Below, one piece after another: positions 1 to 12,420 of a stretch of 64,000 bases of DNA. This DNA is from Fomes fomentarius (taxonomy: Eukaryota > Basidiomycota > Agaricomycetes > Polyporales > Polyporaceae): positions 558,001 through 622,000 of the forward strand of contig JABYQN010000001.1 of assembly GCA_022606135.1 (NCBI GenBank). The letters are read 5' to 3'. Every line of letters starts with the position of its first letter. The first letter of the stretch is position 1. The position numbers were made by a program, and so were the translations under genes. The notes beneath the pieces are model-generated. The model made no database searches, was not told the origin of the DNA, and was given only the letters and a program-made list of their open reading frames with translations.

Positions 1-11
1 ATCGAGCATGA

Positions 12-719
12 ATGGACCTGACCTGGACGACTGACAGTTGTATCTTTTGCAAGATCATCAGAGGTAATGGATCGATGGATCGATGTCTTTTTCTACAGAG
101 AGCCTGAGCCTGTTGAATGTGGGAGAGCTACCCTCATTCAAAATCCTGGAAACTGATCTCAAGTGAGTTTTCCGTGTGATGTTCCTTCGGTAGGCAGAAA
201 CGCTCACACCACAGTCATCCCTCAGCTTTGCGTTCTTGGACATCGGTCCTGTCGCGGAGGGACATGCATTGATAATCCCTAAATGTACTCGTCATATTCA
301 GTATGCAACTATCTTCATCTGACCCATCCCTGGTTCCCTTTACGTGCAGTCCACTCGAACCGGATGGACGAAGTGCCCGACGAGCACCTCGCTGAGGTTG
401 GGCCTCTCGCAAAGAAGATCGCGAAGGCTCTAGACCTCGTCGACTACAACATTCTTCAGGTATGTCCTCCTTCAGTACTGGTACTGTTACTCCACGAGTT
501 CGTTGCCCCCTCGCAAGTAGTGAAAACTGGGCACTGATCGCATGTGATGTGCAGAACAACGGCAAGATCGCCTTCCAGCATGTGTTCCACGTCCATTTCC
601 ATGTGATACCGAAGCCAGACGAGAAGCATGGACTCACCATCGGAGAATGGCCACGTATCGAACCCCCGAAGGAGGAACTACAGAAGGTGCTCGAGAGGGT
701 CTTGTCGAAGCTGGAATGA
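12..719 (+). CDS. HIT-family nucleotide hydrolase (Hnt1/HINT-like), five exons
   Basis: This is a complete histidine-triad protein of about 140 residues. HINT/Hnt1 enzymes hydrolyse purine nucleoside phosphoramidates such as AMP-lysine in cytoplasm or nucleus. Reading suggests exons 12-63, 126-162, 226-284, 350-459 and 555-719; the lengths sum to a whole number of codons. The ATG at 12 follows an in-frame TGA at 9-11. The N-terminus has the CIFCKIIR motif, with cysteines usual for this family, followed by LPSFKILETD and FLDIGPVAEGHALIIPK. The last exon holds the triad HVFHVHFHVIPKP, where the HxHxH histidines form the active site. Length matches the family (yeast Hnt1 158, human HINT1 126). 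The next gene, POLG, starts about 310 nt downstream in the same direction. Family assignment is secure; the Hnt1 subfamily is inferred from the HVHFH form. Confidence 0.9.
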
Positions 720-1032
720 CTTCCCTACATCTCCTTATTCTAACTGCTAAGCATACTAGTTTGAACGAGTTTGCGTTTGTGTTAAGCGATGAAATGAAGG
801 GACTAAGGTGTCCTCGCGCTAGTAGAGTGCGAATAGTGGTGAATATTGAGCCACGTCTAGCGCGTCTCTGAACTTCGCGACGGTCATCCGCGCATTAGGC
901 GCCCACATTTACCTCTTCCCTGACATTTGTCTCTTCCTCCTTCCTCTCTTGCTTCCGACTCAAACGGCGCGCTTTATTCGCGTGCGCGTTGCTTAACGTC
1001 GTTATACGACCTTGTCGAATGCTGGCTTGCAA
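720..1032. other. Intergenic gap between HIT gene and POLG
   Basis: A 313-nt stretch with no convincing ORF. It has pyrimidine-rich tracts (about 910-955) as is common just upstream of fungal start sites. No TATA box was recognised. Confidence 0.5.
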
Positions 1033-4000
1033 ATGCTACGAAAACTACAGTCCTCAGCTTCTACCAGCACAGTACGATCGCTCCATGTTTCTGCTCCAGC
1101 CTCTATTGCCCTTGTCCAGCGCAAGGCGTTGCAAGACAAAACAGCGCCGCGAAAACGCCTCAGACGCGATGCTTACCCGGAGGAGTGGGAGGATGAGTCT
1201 GTGCAGGTGCATGAACCCATCAAGACGCAAGGTATGTCGTATCCGTCTGCGTGCTGGAATACAGTATGTGCAGTTATGTTCCTTCGTGCAATCTCGCAAC
1301 GATGCTGCTGGCAGTGTTGGGCAAGCGATAGCGGGATATGATGCACTTCTGGCCTATGTCACATTCATAAATTACGCACCTCTCTTCACGAAAATCTTCG
1401 CGCACTTTTGCAGCGATACTGCTGGCAGTGTTGGACATGCGATAGCGGAATATGATGGACATGCTTACCATCAACGCCCCCCTCTTCCACGAAATTTGAG
1501 CTGCGTTGCTTCCATATCTGCATGCTGACAGTTAGCACTCAGAATCATCGGGCATCAAACGTAACGAGTTGGGTGTGCAGCTCTTATCCAGAAAGCTGCA
1601 TGAACAAATCTTCCGCAACGCCTCCTTCCCGCCTCCTCAGAAAGCGTACGTCAACATCGCCCAGGATCACCTCAAGGCACACGGACTCGACCCAGCCCAA
1701 GGTTCAGTCCTCCCAGATGTCAGCTTCACACTTCCCCCAATGCAGGGACGGACCCTCGACGAGCACTTCTATCGCATCGGCAGCACCGCCGCACAACCTT
1801 GGCTCACCCTCGCGAAGGACCTTGCAGCAGTCGAGCTACCACCCAAGCCTGACCAATGGCACATCCAGGCCGGATGGACGCGGTATTCGTTCATGCCTGA
1901 TGGGTCGAGCTACAGTGAGCACGTGGAGTATCCGGAGTTCGAGGGGAAGCCCGAGAAGATGCTCGTGTTCGACGTGGAGACCATGCCGGAGTACCATCCC
2001 TACGCGGTCATGGCCTGCGCAGCCTCGAAGAACGCATGGTATTCGTGGATATCACCCTGGATGCTCGGTGAGATATCCGACCCTCGTCAGCTCGTTCCGT
2101 TTGGAGACCCTGTTGTCCCCCGCGTGGTCGTCGGACACAACGTGGCATACGACCGCTTGCGCATCCTCGAGGAATACAACATTCACGGTACACAGTCGCG
2201 CTTCTTGGATACGATGGCGCTCCACGTCGCCGTGAAGGGCATCTCGTCGCATCAACGTCCTGCCTGGATGAAGCACCGCAAAGAGAAGGAGAAACAGCGT
2301 GAAGAAGCTATCGAGGCCGTCTACGACATGCTGCAGCAAGCGGAGGAGTGTCTACGGGCGGAGACGGACCCAGTGCGCAGAGAGGAGCTCCAGCGCATCA
2401 TCCGTGAGATGGAGGAGGGTGTGTCGTCGCTGCAATCCGGGCTTGAGCCTATTGATGCGTCCGAAGACGTTGCGGAATCTCGCTGGGAGGATTTGACCTC
2501 TGCGAACTCGCTAGCCGATGTCGCACAGCTGCATTGCGGCATCACGATGGACAAAGAGATTCGGAATGACTTCATGACCTGCACGCCTGAGGAGATCCGG
2601 GAGAACATCCACAACTACCTAGACTACTGCTCGTCTGACGTGGTGGTCACTCACGCGGTCTTCACGAAGGTCCTCCCTGCGTTCCTCTCTGCGTGTCCCA
2701 GTCCCGTCTCGTTCGCTGGCGCGCTTACTATGGGATCGAGTCTCCTCACGGTGAACGAAGAATGGGATACATACATTGCGAACGCGGAGAGCACATACAA
2801 AGAGCTTGATGAGAAGGTTAAGGCCCGCCTGATCGACTTAGCGAAGGAGGCTAAGGATATGATGGACAGTGGCAAGTGGAAGGAGGACGTATGGCTAGGC
2901 CAGCTGGATTGGACGCCGAAGGTTGCTGGGAAGTCGAGAGGCGTAGGGGCAGTTGAGGTATGTTCGCAGTTCCCTCCTGACAATGCGCAGCTGCTTGACC
3001 TCCTGTACAGCCTATCTCCGCCAATTCCGCACCCTCGAAGTCGTCGAAGCTTGGCGTTCCTACCTGGTACAGAGATGTGCTGGATGACCCCTTCAGTTAC
3101 ACCGTCATCACCAAAATTCTGCCCCTCCTGTTGAACTTGTCTTATGATGGCCGTCCCTTGCAGTACTGCCCGCAACTGGGATGGCACTATATGCGGGATG
3201 ACAAGCCTATGACACTGCCCACTGCTCGCGGAAAGAAGGTCGTATCTGCACTCAGCCTTGCGCATGGTCTTCCAAATCTCCTACAACGCCGACTTGCGGC
3301 ATCGGATGCGAATCACACGAAGCTTGCGAAGAGGCTCTGCGAGCGGCGTTGCTCAGATAACGACAAACGGATGGTTCTGAGTCTGGCAAAGAAGGCCCTT
3401 GATACCACGAAGCGACAGATCGCGAACGATCCATGGTTATCTCAACTGGATTGGACGCAAGTGAACGCTGAAACACAGGCAGTGCCAAAGCGCAAAGCAG
3501 CTGCGGACAAGCCTCCGCCTGTGCTCTGGCCGAAGTGGTACTGGGATCTCGCGAAGCCGAAGAAAGACTGTCCACCAGGCACTCTCGACCTCACCGTTCG
3601 TAACCGCTTCGCCCCGCTCCTCCTTCGTTTGTCCTGGCAGGGCTGGCCTCTCTTCCACTCTCGTGAGCATGGATGGACGTTCCGCGTGCCCAACAAGGCG
3701 GAGTTTCAGACACGTGCTTCGCCGCTTGTGTTCGCGGACCCGGCAGACGCGTCGTTGCACAACTCGACCGCGCACTACACGTTCTACAAGCTCCCACACA
3801 AGGACGGGGAGAAGGCGAACGTGGGCAGCCCGCTCGGGAAGATGTTCATGCAGTACGCACAGGACGGCACGCTCGCGAGCCCGTTCGAGGAGGCGAAGGG
3901 CGCGCTCGACATGAACGCGCAGTGCAGCTACTGGATCTCCGCGCGCGACCGGGTCATGAACCAGATGGTCGTCTGGCAGGACAAAGACAAGGGACTCGAC

Positions 4001-5398
4001 ATCGGAATTCCCCAGCCAGAGGAGAAGGATAAGAAGTGGGGCATCATTCTCCCGCAGGTCATCACGATGGGCACCGTCACACGCCGTGCGATCGAGAAGA
4101 CGTGGCTCACTGCGAGCAATGCGAAGAAGAACCGCGTCGGGTCCGAGCTCAAGGCGATGGTGCGCGCGCCGCCTGGGTACGCGATTGTCGGTGCGGATGT
4201 CGATTCGGAGGAGCTTTGGATCTCGAGCGTCATGGGCGACGCGCAGTTTGGGCTGCACGGAGCTACGGCGATTGGGTGGATGACCCTGGAGGGGACGAAG
4301 GCGGCCGGCACGGACTTGCACTCGAAGACGGCGAGCATCTTGGGTATCTCGCGAGACCAGGCGAAGGTCTTCAATTATTCGCGGATCTACGGTGCGGGCA
4401 TGCGGCACGCCGTGTTGCTGCTTCTCCAGGGTAGCCCGGGCATGCTTCCCGAGCAGGCACAGAAGCTCGCGGAGAACTTGTATGCGTCCACGAAGGGGAA
4501 GAATACGCACGGTACGCACCTCTTTGGGCGCAAGTTCTGGTACGGCGGCACCGAGAGTTTCGTGTTCAACAAGCTTGAGGAGATCGCTCTCTCCGATTGC
4601 CCGCAGACACCCGCGTTGGGCTGTGGTATCACGCACGCCCTATCCAAGGAGAACCTACCCGCCAAGTTCGGTTCGGATTACATGACCTCGCGGATCAACT
4701 GGGTCGTGCAGTCCTCTGGAGTCGACTACTTGCATCTGCTCATTGTCTCCATGGAGCACCTCATCAACAAGTACAACATCCAAGCCTGCTACCTGATCTC
4801 CGTGCACGACGAGCTGCGATACTTGGTGAAGGAAGAGGACCGCTACCGTGCCGCCCTTGCCCTCCAGATCGCGAACCTCTGGACGCGCAGCCTCTTCGCG
4901 TTCAAGCTCGGTATGGACGACCTTCCGCAAGGCGTTGCGTTCTTCTCCGCGGTCGACATTGACCACGTGCTCCGTAAGGAGGTCGACATGCCGTGCGTCA
5001 CTCCTTCTCAGCCGAACCCCATTTCGCCAGGCGAGAGCTTCGACATTGCGAAGATCCTCGAGAAAACGAACGGCGGGTCACTCTGGCCTGGAGGCGAGCC
5101 GATGGTGGAGAACGACGGGCTTGACTGCGGGAGCAGCCTGTACGGGTACTCCCCGCCGGACTGCCTCACGCATCGCGCACGTAGCGCATCGTGGCTGCGC
5201 GCCCAGGCCACCGATGATCTCGAGGAGATCCGCAGACTCGGCCAGTCGTACAAGGGCTCCGTGCTGGCGAAGCCGAAGACGCGTGCCAGTCCCGACGCGC
5301 TCAGGCGGCTGAAGAAGGCGAGAGCGTTGAACTTGCAGGGCTCCAACCTCGACTGGTCGAAGACGGTCGAAGAGTTCGTGAGGGCACTAAAAGCCTGA
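1033..5398 (+). CDS. MIP1: Mitochondrial DNA polymerase gamma catalytic subunit
   Basis: Family A polymerase that replicates mitochondrial DNA, predicted to be imported into the matrix. Exons read as 1033-1231, 1543-2957 and 3011-5398, giving about 1,333 residues with all phases consistent (yeast Mip1 is 1,254). The first residues are basic and hydroxylated with no acids (MLRKLQSSASTSTVRSLHVS), a typical presequence. Exonuclease motifs: Exo I FDVETMPEY (about 1963-1990), Exo II VVGHNVAYDR (about 2128), Exo III YCSSDVVVTH. Polymerase motifs: A GADVDSEELW (about 4190), B RDQAKVFNYSRIYGAG (about 4351-4400), C SVHDELRY (about 4800). Both catalytic aspartates of A and C are present. A roughly 150-residue tail follows motif C, as in fungal Mip1. 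The start is chosen at ATG 1033; a TTG at 1012 is open upstream but unlikely. Intron 1 (1232-1542) is unusually long and holds a repeat. Confidence 0.96.
1301..1500 (+). repeat. Tandem duplication inside POLG intron 1
   Basis: The segment starting GATGCTGCTGGCAGTGTTGG at 1301 recurs, with a few changes, at 1415, an offset of about 114 nt. A flanking stretch also recurs (CTCTTCACGAAAATC at about 1381 and CTCTTCCACGAAATT at about 1481). The duplication explains why this intron is about 311 nt while most others here are about 50-60 nt. Confidence 0.75.
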
Positions 5399-5648
5399 TG
5401 CTCACTGTGGCCATGGGGGCGTGCGTGTAAGTTATACCAGTATTGTAGATCTCCTGTGATGGCGGATAGAATAGACTTTGCAGTAATGTACTCTACTAGC
5501 TCTTTGGATTAACATGATCTTCTATATGGTTTGGCGGCTGACTTTGAGATTCCCACGCTTAGTGTTCTTCCCTGTCTAAGCGCCGAAGCAGTTTGAGTGC
5601 AATTGGACCTAGGCCTCCATTTCGTCTTCTACCAGCTTCTACCTCGCA

Positions 5649-7607
5649 ATGTCGAAGTTGAGACAGTTTACCCATGAAACTGGTATGTTGCTATGTTTTG
5701 GCGTGCGCGTCCAGCGTTTGCAACATTGACTGAGCAGTGTTTGTTCAGCGGCAGAGTCGACTGAGATGATGGCAGCGTACGCCCCCTATCTCAACGGCGA
5801 CGTGGTCTCCTTCGACGAGGGCTGCTTGTCGTCTAAAGACAAAAGCCGGCTTGCATTACTCTCACCTCCGCAGGTACCTGAGTGGGCGGACCCGAAGATC
5901 GAGAAGTACAGCAAACGCATCCTAGCCCTGAAGTCGGCACGCAACGCGAGCGTTCCCATCAACCGCAGGCTTCCTCCGGAGGTCCTCATGGAAGTGTTCT
6001 CATATATGGAGCCCGGAAGCGATGGGCGACAACGATTCCATATTCTGCACGTCTGTCGCCTATGGCGCCACTTGGTGTTCCGAACGTCTCGATTTTGGGC
6101 AGACGTCCTTCGCACGTCGAGGGCGTTGGGCAACCCTACCAAAGACCAGGTGGCACAGCTCGAGCTATTCTTCAAGCTAAGCCGCTTACAACCTCTGTCT
6201 CTCTCAATCGAGAGACTGGATGCCAACGTATCGGGACTACTCTTCCCCCATGCCCATCATATCTCGTCCCTGACGGTTACATTACATGCGTATCAAGATG
6301 AATTGCTGAATGCGCTGTTACACGAATCGATGCCTCTCCTGGAGAATCTACGCGTGCGACACCCCCCTGATCGCCCCTCTTATCCAAAAGTCAAAACGTT
6401 GTGCCCAAGAAGTGCCCACCTTCCTCGCCTACGTTCCTTGCGGCATCCATATAGCTGTGTCGACCTCTCCGGCATCCGTGACCAGCTCCAGACGCTCGAA
6501 CTAGTTCAGTGCCCCTGCCGTCAATGTTACGATGCGCAGTCAAAGGACGTTGACTTTCTGGGGCTCTTGGAGCCTTGCGCAGCCCTCACAGCGTTGTCGC
6601 TCAAGTCGGAAGGGACTGAGTCTCAGACCATTTCAGTCCTCCACCCTCACGACTCAATCGACCTCCCCGCACTGCAGAAGATCGAGATTGAGATCCTCGA
6701 CGCCCAGGCAGTCTCTGCCTTCCTGTCCTGCTTGTCGCTTCCGGCCTCTTGCTTCGTCCAACTATCCTGTTATTCGCGCACGTTCCGAGAGCAACTGCCA
6801 GCCGCGATCGACAGCTTCCCGCCCATCTCTGCTGCCACCAGCGCCAAGATACATCTCAGAGGACAAGGAAGGATCACATTCGAAACCCACGCGGATGGCT
6901 CGAAGCTGCTGCAACTCACCGTGAGCGATTCGAACGCATTCAAAGCATCGTGGGCACCATACGTGAGGGACCTAGCGACGGTGTTTGCCTCGTCCAGGGG
7001 CCTCACCTCGATCACCATCCGCACTACGATGGACTTCGCCCTCGACGTAGAAGACATCAAGGACGCTCTGCACTCGTTACTGGAGAGTGTACCCCAACTC
7101 TTGCGCCTCGATGTCACCGGCTTCAACGGGCAAGAGGACATAGTAGCTTTGTTGCGCGAAACATCCCCTGGCGGCGGGCTTCTGTGTCCTCTCCTGGCCG
7201 AGCTTCGTGTCCAGTGGTGTTATCGGGGACATACGCAGGCGGGGTTCGAGGCGGATACCAGGAGGATATTCACCCGGTACCCCACCCCACCCCTCCACAC
7301 GCTACGTACCAAGCAGGGAGCTCTCAGGAGGTTCTGTGATGCTCTCGTCCACGTTCTGTTGCGGCGTGCATACCTCGGAAGCAGGTTGACAACACTCACC
7401 ATAGACATCGTGCCGACCCAGCGCAGTCGCGCCATCATCACTCCGGGGTATTACGACGCAATCACAAGGCCATATTGTGAAATGGTCCTGGCGGAGGAAG
7501 GGGGTCTGCACGCACGTCTGGGTGATAGTGTTGAGAATGTTGCGGTGCGGTTCACCGATGAGGATTTTGATTTCGAAGGGATGCAGTTCCCGCTTCTTTA
7601 CTTCTGA
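5649..7607 (+). CDS. F-box protein, basidiomycete F-box-like family, two exons
   Basis: About 630 residues if a short first exon (5649-5682) is spliced in frame to 5749-7607; GT at 5683 and AG at 5747-5748 fit. If that exon is not used, translation starts at ATG 5766 and gives 613 residues. The F-box-like motif is near residue 75 of the longer form: NRRLPPEVLMEVFSYMEPG, then HVCRLWRHLVFRTSRFWADV, the standard start of the large mushroom F-box family. The rest is leucine-rich with irregular repeats such as ITIRTTMDF and LLRLDVTGFNGQ, suggesting a degenerate LRR fold. F-box proteins link substrates to SCF ubiquitin ligases. The substrate cannot be told from sequence, and many mushroom members have no known partner. 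The gene converges on the minus-strand IMPACT homologue. Confidence 0.85.
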
Positions 7608-7964
7608 GTCGTTCTATATATATAGTCAGTAAATAAACGCAAGTGGAATCACCAAGAGTGCTTTTTGTTGTGCTAGTCTGACAGTTTAGGAAAAAGAACA
7701 ACTATCATCGGTATCTATCATGGTCAGCAACGGACATATTTGCAGTGAGAGCAGCAAGGCGATAGACGCATAATCCATTCCTCTCAATGCAGCGCACTCA
7801 GTCAGTATGTGGTGAGGCGAGGGCAGGATTCGGATTCCAAAATCCACAGCGTGCATGACCGGTCCTCGATGGTCGCTATCCGTTTTTGTTGAATATCTAG
7901 GATATTGTGTGTTTTTGATAATCATCGGACAGAGCTCCGACTCGACATATTGGATACACGGTCG
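7608..7964. other. Convergent intergenic gap, probable 3' processing sequences
   Basis: Between the stops of the F-box gene (plus) and the IMPACT homologue (minus). It begins with TA-rich TATATATATAG and AATAAA-like TAAATAAACG at about 7616-7640, plausible poly(A) signals for the F-box transcript. No ORF is supportable. Confidence 0.5.
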
Positions 7965-9456
7965 TTACCTCTTCACGGAGCTTCTCGCCTTTCCCTGTCG
8001 TCGCCCCCCTTGCGTATCATCGGGGACGTCTAAGAAGCCACCGAGCTCTAATGCGTTCCGCGCGGCTTGGTTGATATGCTTGAACCGGTCTGGGCCTAGG
8101 TGGATTCCGCCGAAGTAACGTGTGACAATGACGAGGACGTTCTCCACTTCCTGCAGATTGAGCATCATGTTAGTAGGGGAATGGCGGTGATGCGCCTAAC
8201 GGAACTTGCCAGGATTTGCAAGAGATGGGCCAAACGACCTCCCGCCGCGGTCTCGCCATCGTCGTCGTTGTCTGTGCATCACGCCGTGATGTTAGAATAG
8301 CTCACAGTGAGGTGGATAGATAGTGCGTACCTTGGTGAAGAACATTTCCGACGCGACAACGCCATGCATTGATGATGGGATGAGCGGCTCTTGCGATTTT
8401 GCGGTCGGACATGAGATGCGCGAGGATCAAAGGGACCTACAATGGCATGCAGATCAGCCATGCTGCCCACTTGTGTCTTTAGAACGTGGATGTGCCTACA
8501 TGGGATGGATCTGTGATCGGACATGCGCGTCCCACAAACGCACTCTTGCGGTCCTGAATGGGTTCCGTCTCGACAATGGTGATCCCAGGTGGCATCTCAG
8601 CAGGCACGTCCGGGACCGAGCGGGCCTGTCGTCCGCTCTCGTTCCCGTTCCCGTTCCCTTCTGCGTGGCCGTCGTCATTCGCGCGGTACTCCTCGTGCGC
8701 CCTGGTCTTCTCGTCCTCCCTGAGCACTTCTCCCACCTTCTTCTCGCTCATGCGTTCGCTCAGCCACTCCGTACAGCGCTCCTTCACCCACTCGAGACCA
8801 TCGAAGACACACTCGCTCCCTGGAGTCCATTCGACCGCTCCCCGCGAGATATACGTCCGTAGCACGGTTCCAAACAGAGGCGCGTCGACGCCGTACGGCC
8901 CTATGTAGCGCGATAGAAGCTGGAGCTGAGGCGGTGCGGAGGTCGGGTACGTCGGGGGGAGAGACACCAGGATGATGATTGGATGTGAGGAGCCTTCTTC
9001 GTCTTGAGCGTCGATGCTGGAACAAGAGCGACGATATGCACTCCATACTGCCGCAAGACTCATCATGTGCGACGTACCCGAGTGTGAGCTCGTACCGGAT
9101 CGTGCCAGGCTCCGCCGCATTTGCTACCTGTCCACCGCGATCGGGAAACTGGCTGCCCGAGCGCGACGACGGTCTCCAGATCTTGAGCGCATCCTCTCCG
9201 TAGATGCTCTGCAGCACTAGCGATGCGTCACGTCCATGTCCCAAGTGTGAGTGTGTGTGGTGTGATGCGGGATCGCGATGGAGCCAGCCGAGCAAAGAGG
9301 AGGAAATGAGAAGAGAGAGATGAGGACTCTGTGGGATGGGTCGCCAGATGAAGGGCGCGCACCGCCGAGTTCTAACGCGATGGATTCGCGCGCAGGGTCT
9401 GCGTCCGTAGAGAGCTGGGCGATGAGGTCGTCTATCGTCTCCGGCGTGGTTGTCAT
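7965..9456 (-). CDS. IMPACT/Yih1 homologue: RWD domain plus UPF0029 domain
   Basis: Yih1/IMPACT binds Gcn1 through its RWD domain and restrains activation of the eIF2alpha kinase Gcn2. Six exons read on the minus strand: 9456-9363, 9216-9078, 9016-8500, 8436-8331, 8271-8210 and 8150-7965, giving 367 residues with consistent phases. The N-terminal RWD region shows LQSIYGEDALKIW, then YELTLG and HPIIILVSLPPTYPTSAPP with the family's YPxxxPP signature. The C-terminal domain has AHLMSDRKIARAAHPIINAW, GGRLAHLLQIL and VIVTRYFGGIHLGPDRFKHI, the classic UPF0029 signature. It is longer than yeast Yih1 (258) because of a linker of about 100 residues with acidic and GNGN-type sequence. Intron 5 appears to start with GC, not GT (donor at 8209). 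Identification is strong; regulation of Gcn2 is inferred from the family. Confidence 0.92.
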
Positions 9457-10721
9457 GGGCTTTCAAGTCGGGGCTCTGTCTCTCACTTATCCGCCCGCTC
9501 AAGTTAACAGGAAGAATAGGCACCGGACGGCGGGGGACAAGAGCGTAGCAGAGTAGCACGTAACGGTAAGAGGTGGCTAATCGCGAGAGGAAGCAGTAGT
9601 ACCAGAATAGTAACCGCCCGGCCTAGCTATGTAGGACTCAGGAGGCGCGCGGAAGTCGATTTTCGGCTAATATGAGCCGAAGCGAGGCATCTCGCCAACA
9701 TTTCAACTCTGCACAGTGCAGGCCAAGAACGTCTGATATACTGGAATATAGGATACGATGCACACATTGCAGTTGTACTTATCCAACGAGGAAGGAAAGA
9801 AAGAGCAGATTCTTCCTCTGTACGGCGGTTCGGCCCGAGCACCGCTGCTACTGGCAGCTGTTTGAGTCGCGCGTTGGACTCTTTCTTTTTCCTACTTTCT
9901 TCTCGACCTCAGACGGATCTGCCGAATATAACGAATCCACTCTCACGCAGCGGCTCAGCAGTGCATTGTACGACGTCTTCATGCCCATTTGATCAGGTCG
10001 GACGCCGCCATAGATGCGGAGCCCGCTCCGGTCATCTCACAAGTCGAACTCTCTACCGAAGATGGCCGCGCCAATGCTGTAACCTTCAGCACTTAGCTTC
10101 GACCACTCGCAGCAACACCCGTAACGCGCGAACGCCAAACAGCCCTCCAGACCGAAATGAGAAAGGCGACACGAGTACGACACGGTAAAGTGAATGTGCT
10201 GCTCAGCATACCTGTCGAAATATTAACGAGGTTGGTTCTTCCCAGACCTGATGTGGGTTCATACAGACCGTTAGATGGCTGACCGGGAGGACCTTCTACG
10301 CCTTGCACGCGTCTAGGAAGAAGGCGGCTCCCAGGAACATACCAAGACTGCCTGACTGTCCTCCAGTACACGCCGAACCGCGCTATGCGGTATACGTTTC
10401 CGATCAGTACTGCTTCGTGCGTGGTGTCTCATTATCCTCTTTGAACCCAATGAGGTTGATCCAGGGTCTATACTGTAGACATGCTCAGGACCATATGTCG
10501 TTTCTTGAGCACCTGCCCGTGGTTTATCTCGCGTGAACCCAGAGCGCGCTGCCAAATTTTGCGCCCCCACAAAGCGCCCGCCTTCCGGTGGATCGCGGTC
10601 TGTTATCCAAAATCACGAGACTAGCGGCGCATGCCAGTAGCAGCTCCAGTTATCTTTCGGTTGGAAATGCATGTTCCACACCAACGGCGGATGAGCTCAA
10701 GCTAACCGCTAAGTGCAGCAA
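9457..10721. other. Gene-free stretch between IMPACT homologue and left duplication arm
   Basis: About 1.26 kb with only short, uninterpretable ORFs on both strands. The part next to 9456 must contain the promoter of the IMPACT homologue. No transposon ends, tRNA or known motif was recognised. Confidence 0.45.
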
Positions 10722-12310
10722 GGACTGCGGATTAACAGTGGCTGTTAGTCAAGACCATCAAGCGTCTGACCATCCACACTCCGCCTGCCTTTGAATAGCG
10801 CCGCGAAGTTGCCGGACGCTCTTTGCGTTCGTTATTGGACAGCATGCCCCAGCTGGCCTGGACGGACGGGCGCGCGCTCTTCCACGGGCTCCGCCTACCG
10901 GCAACCAGATCAGTTCACTGCCCAAGGTCGTATATATCGGCTGGTGATTCCATTCAGCCCTCGCAGGTAGCAACGCAATCCCACTCACGTCGTTCAGAAA
11001 CCTCATGACCTCCGCGGCCGCCTGTTCCATCATTCATCGATGGATCGAGTGCAGCGCCGGGACTTGAAACATTCGACCGAGTCTTGTGAAGGCGAGAGCA
11101 TGGGTGGAGTACCCGATGACGGTGCTGACTTTCCTTGTACCCAGAGATGATGACAGGCAAGGAGTGCAGATTTGCTGGAAGTGGGACGGTCCAAAGTTAT
11201 GGCAACGCTCGCGGAACCTTATCCCTGAAAGTTCGGTTCGTCCCTAGGCATTGGGAAGTGAGGTGATTCAGTGCATCAAGTCATTGTACGCTGACACGCC
11301 CAGCTTGCCGTGTGCTCCGCAGCGTCCAGGAATTGATCATCGTTGCGCGCTCGCTGTGCCGGGTTACCGACAAAGCATCCCGCCGGCCGCTTGTACTCGA
11401 AGCTTGAAGGCTAGTACGGCGAGGCGGTTCACGAAATCATCCGTCTGGGGTCTCGAGAGGCATTGGAGACGGATCCACAGCTGGAAAGATAGCTGCCAGC
11501 GGAGTGCGGCCTTCGTGTCTTAGCCAAGATGCCGATGTGAGTGCATGGTACAGTAATCCTTGCATAATACTAAGTATAGTTGAGGAAGACTCTGACAGAC
11601 GCCTCGGGCGGCAGACTGCCTGGCAGTGGATCCAGAACCTAACTTCAAGTTCGTCCTTCCCTCCCGCTTAGGCAATCCCCCAACCCTCAATATGTCTGTC
11701 CCTGTCAGTTGTTATGGGCTTGCATGGTATGTTTACGTATTGTGATCATTTGCATACAGCAGCGTCGATCCTACAACAATAGCAGTGCCTCGTACCTGCA
11801 GGCTCGTAGTCCTCACCCCGGTTTCCTCTCCCTGGCAGACGTTGATCTTATCAGATATCTGTGCAAGTGCGTGCACAACAGTACATATTGCGCAATCGAT
11901 GGAGTGCGGAACTTGAAGAGGTAAGAAACAGAGAGAATTCAGAGGATACGCGTATGGTCGCCTGTGTGGCCGCCCGCTCACCCTTCTCGTCGCGGAGAAC
12001 GTTTCAAAGACCACATGCACGAGAGGATCTTGCACCCACGGTTGGACGCGAGACGAGAATTTTGAAACCGGTACGTTTCCTCTCATTCGCTGTACTCGCT
12101 AGGTGGACCACCCTGAGAGCAGTACCAGGTCATACCGACAGTTGGAAGGGGACGGGTGCGAGAAGAACCCTGGTGTGCCGTATACCATGTCGTCTCGGAA
12201 GCACCGCCGTTGTCATTCAGCCTTGCCATGTTCATTGAACGTTGTGCAATCCGCGGCCATCTCGGTGACCTTCATAAACTGCTCACAACGAGTCACTGCA
12301 GGCCGGAGAA
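10722..12310. other. Arm segment upstream of HsbA-like gene, no gene seen
   Basis: About 1.6 kb that is clearly repeated in the right arm (about 43,394-44,979) but has no supportable ORF. The two copies differ by scattered substitutions and small indels, as expected of non-coding DNA. It likely includes the distal promoter of the HsbA-like gene. Confidence 0.5.
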
Positions 12311-12318
12311 CATAAAAG
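12311..12318 (+). promoter_or_regulatory. Altered TATA box of left HsbA-like gene (CATAAAAG)
   Basis: Lies 110 nt before the start codon, in the same context (GGAGAAcATAAAAGACCTGC) where the right-arm copy has TATAAAAG. One T to C change in the first position of the box separates them. Confidence 0.6.
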
Positions 12319-12420
12319 ACCTGCACTTTCCCCATCTATTCTGCATTCCACTACTCTCTACTCCAGCTTTTCAACAGTATCCTCGCAGCACTCAGCTCCT
12401 CGCACTCTTCAATCTTCACT

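Noticed and set aside
3663..4434. Overlapping plus-strand ORFs inside POLG
   Set aside because: Alternative frames of a verified coding exon, with no independent support.
3437..4636. 399-codon ORF on the minus strand
   Set aside because: Antisense to the POLG polymerase domain. It is a GC-rich shadow with Arg/Leu/Val-rich text and no motifs, while the sense strand has every polymerase motif.
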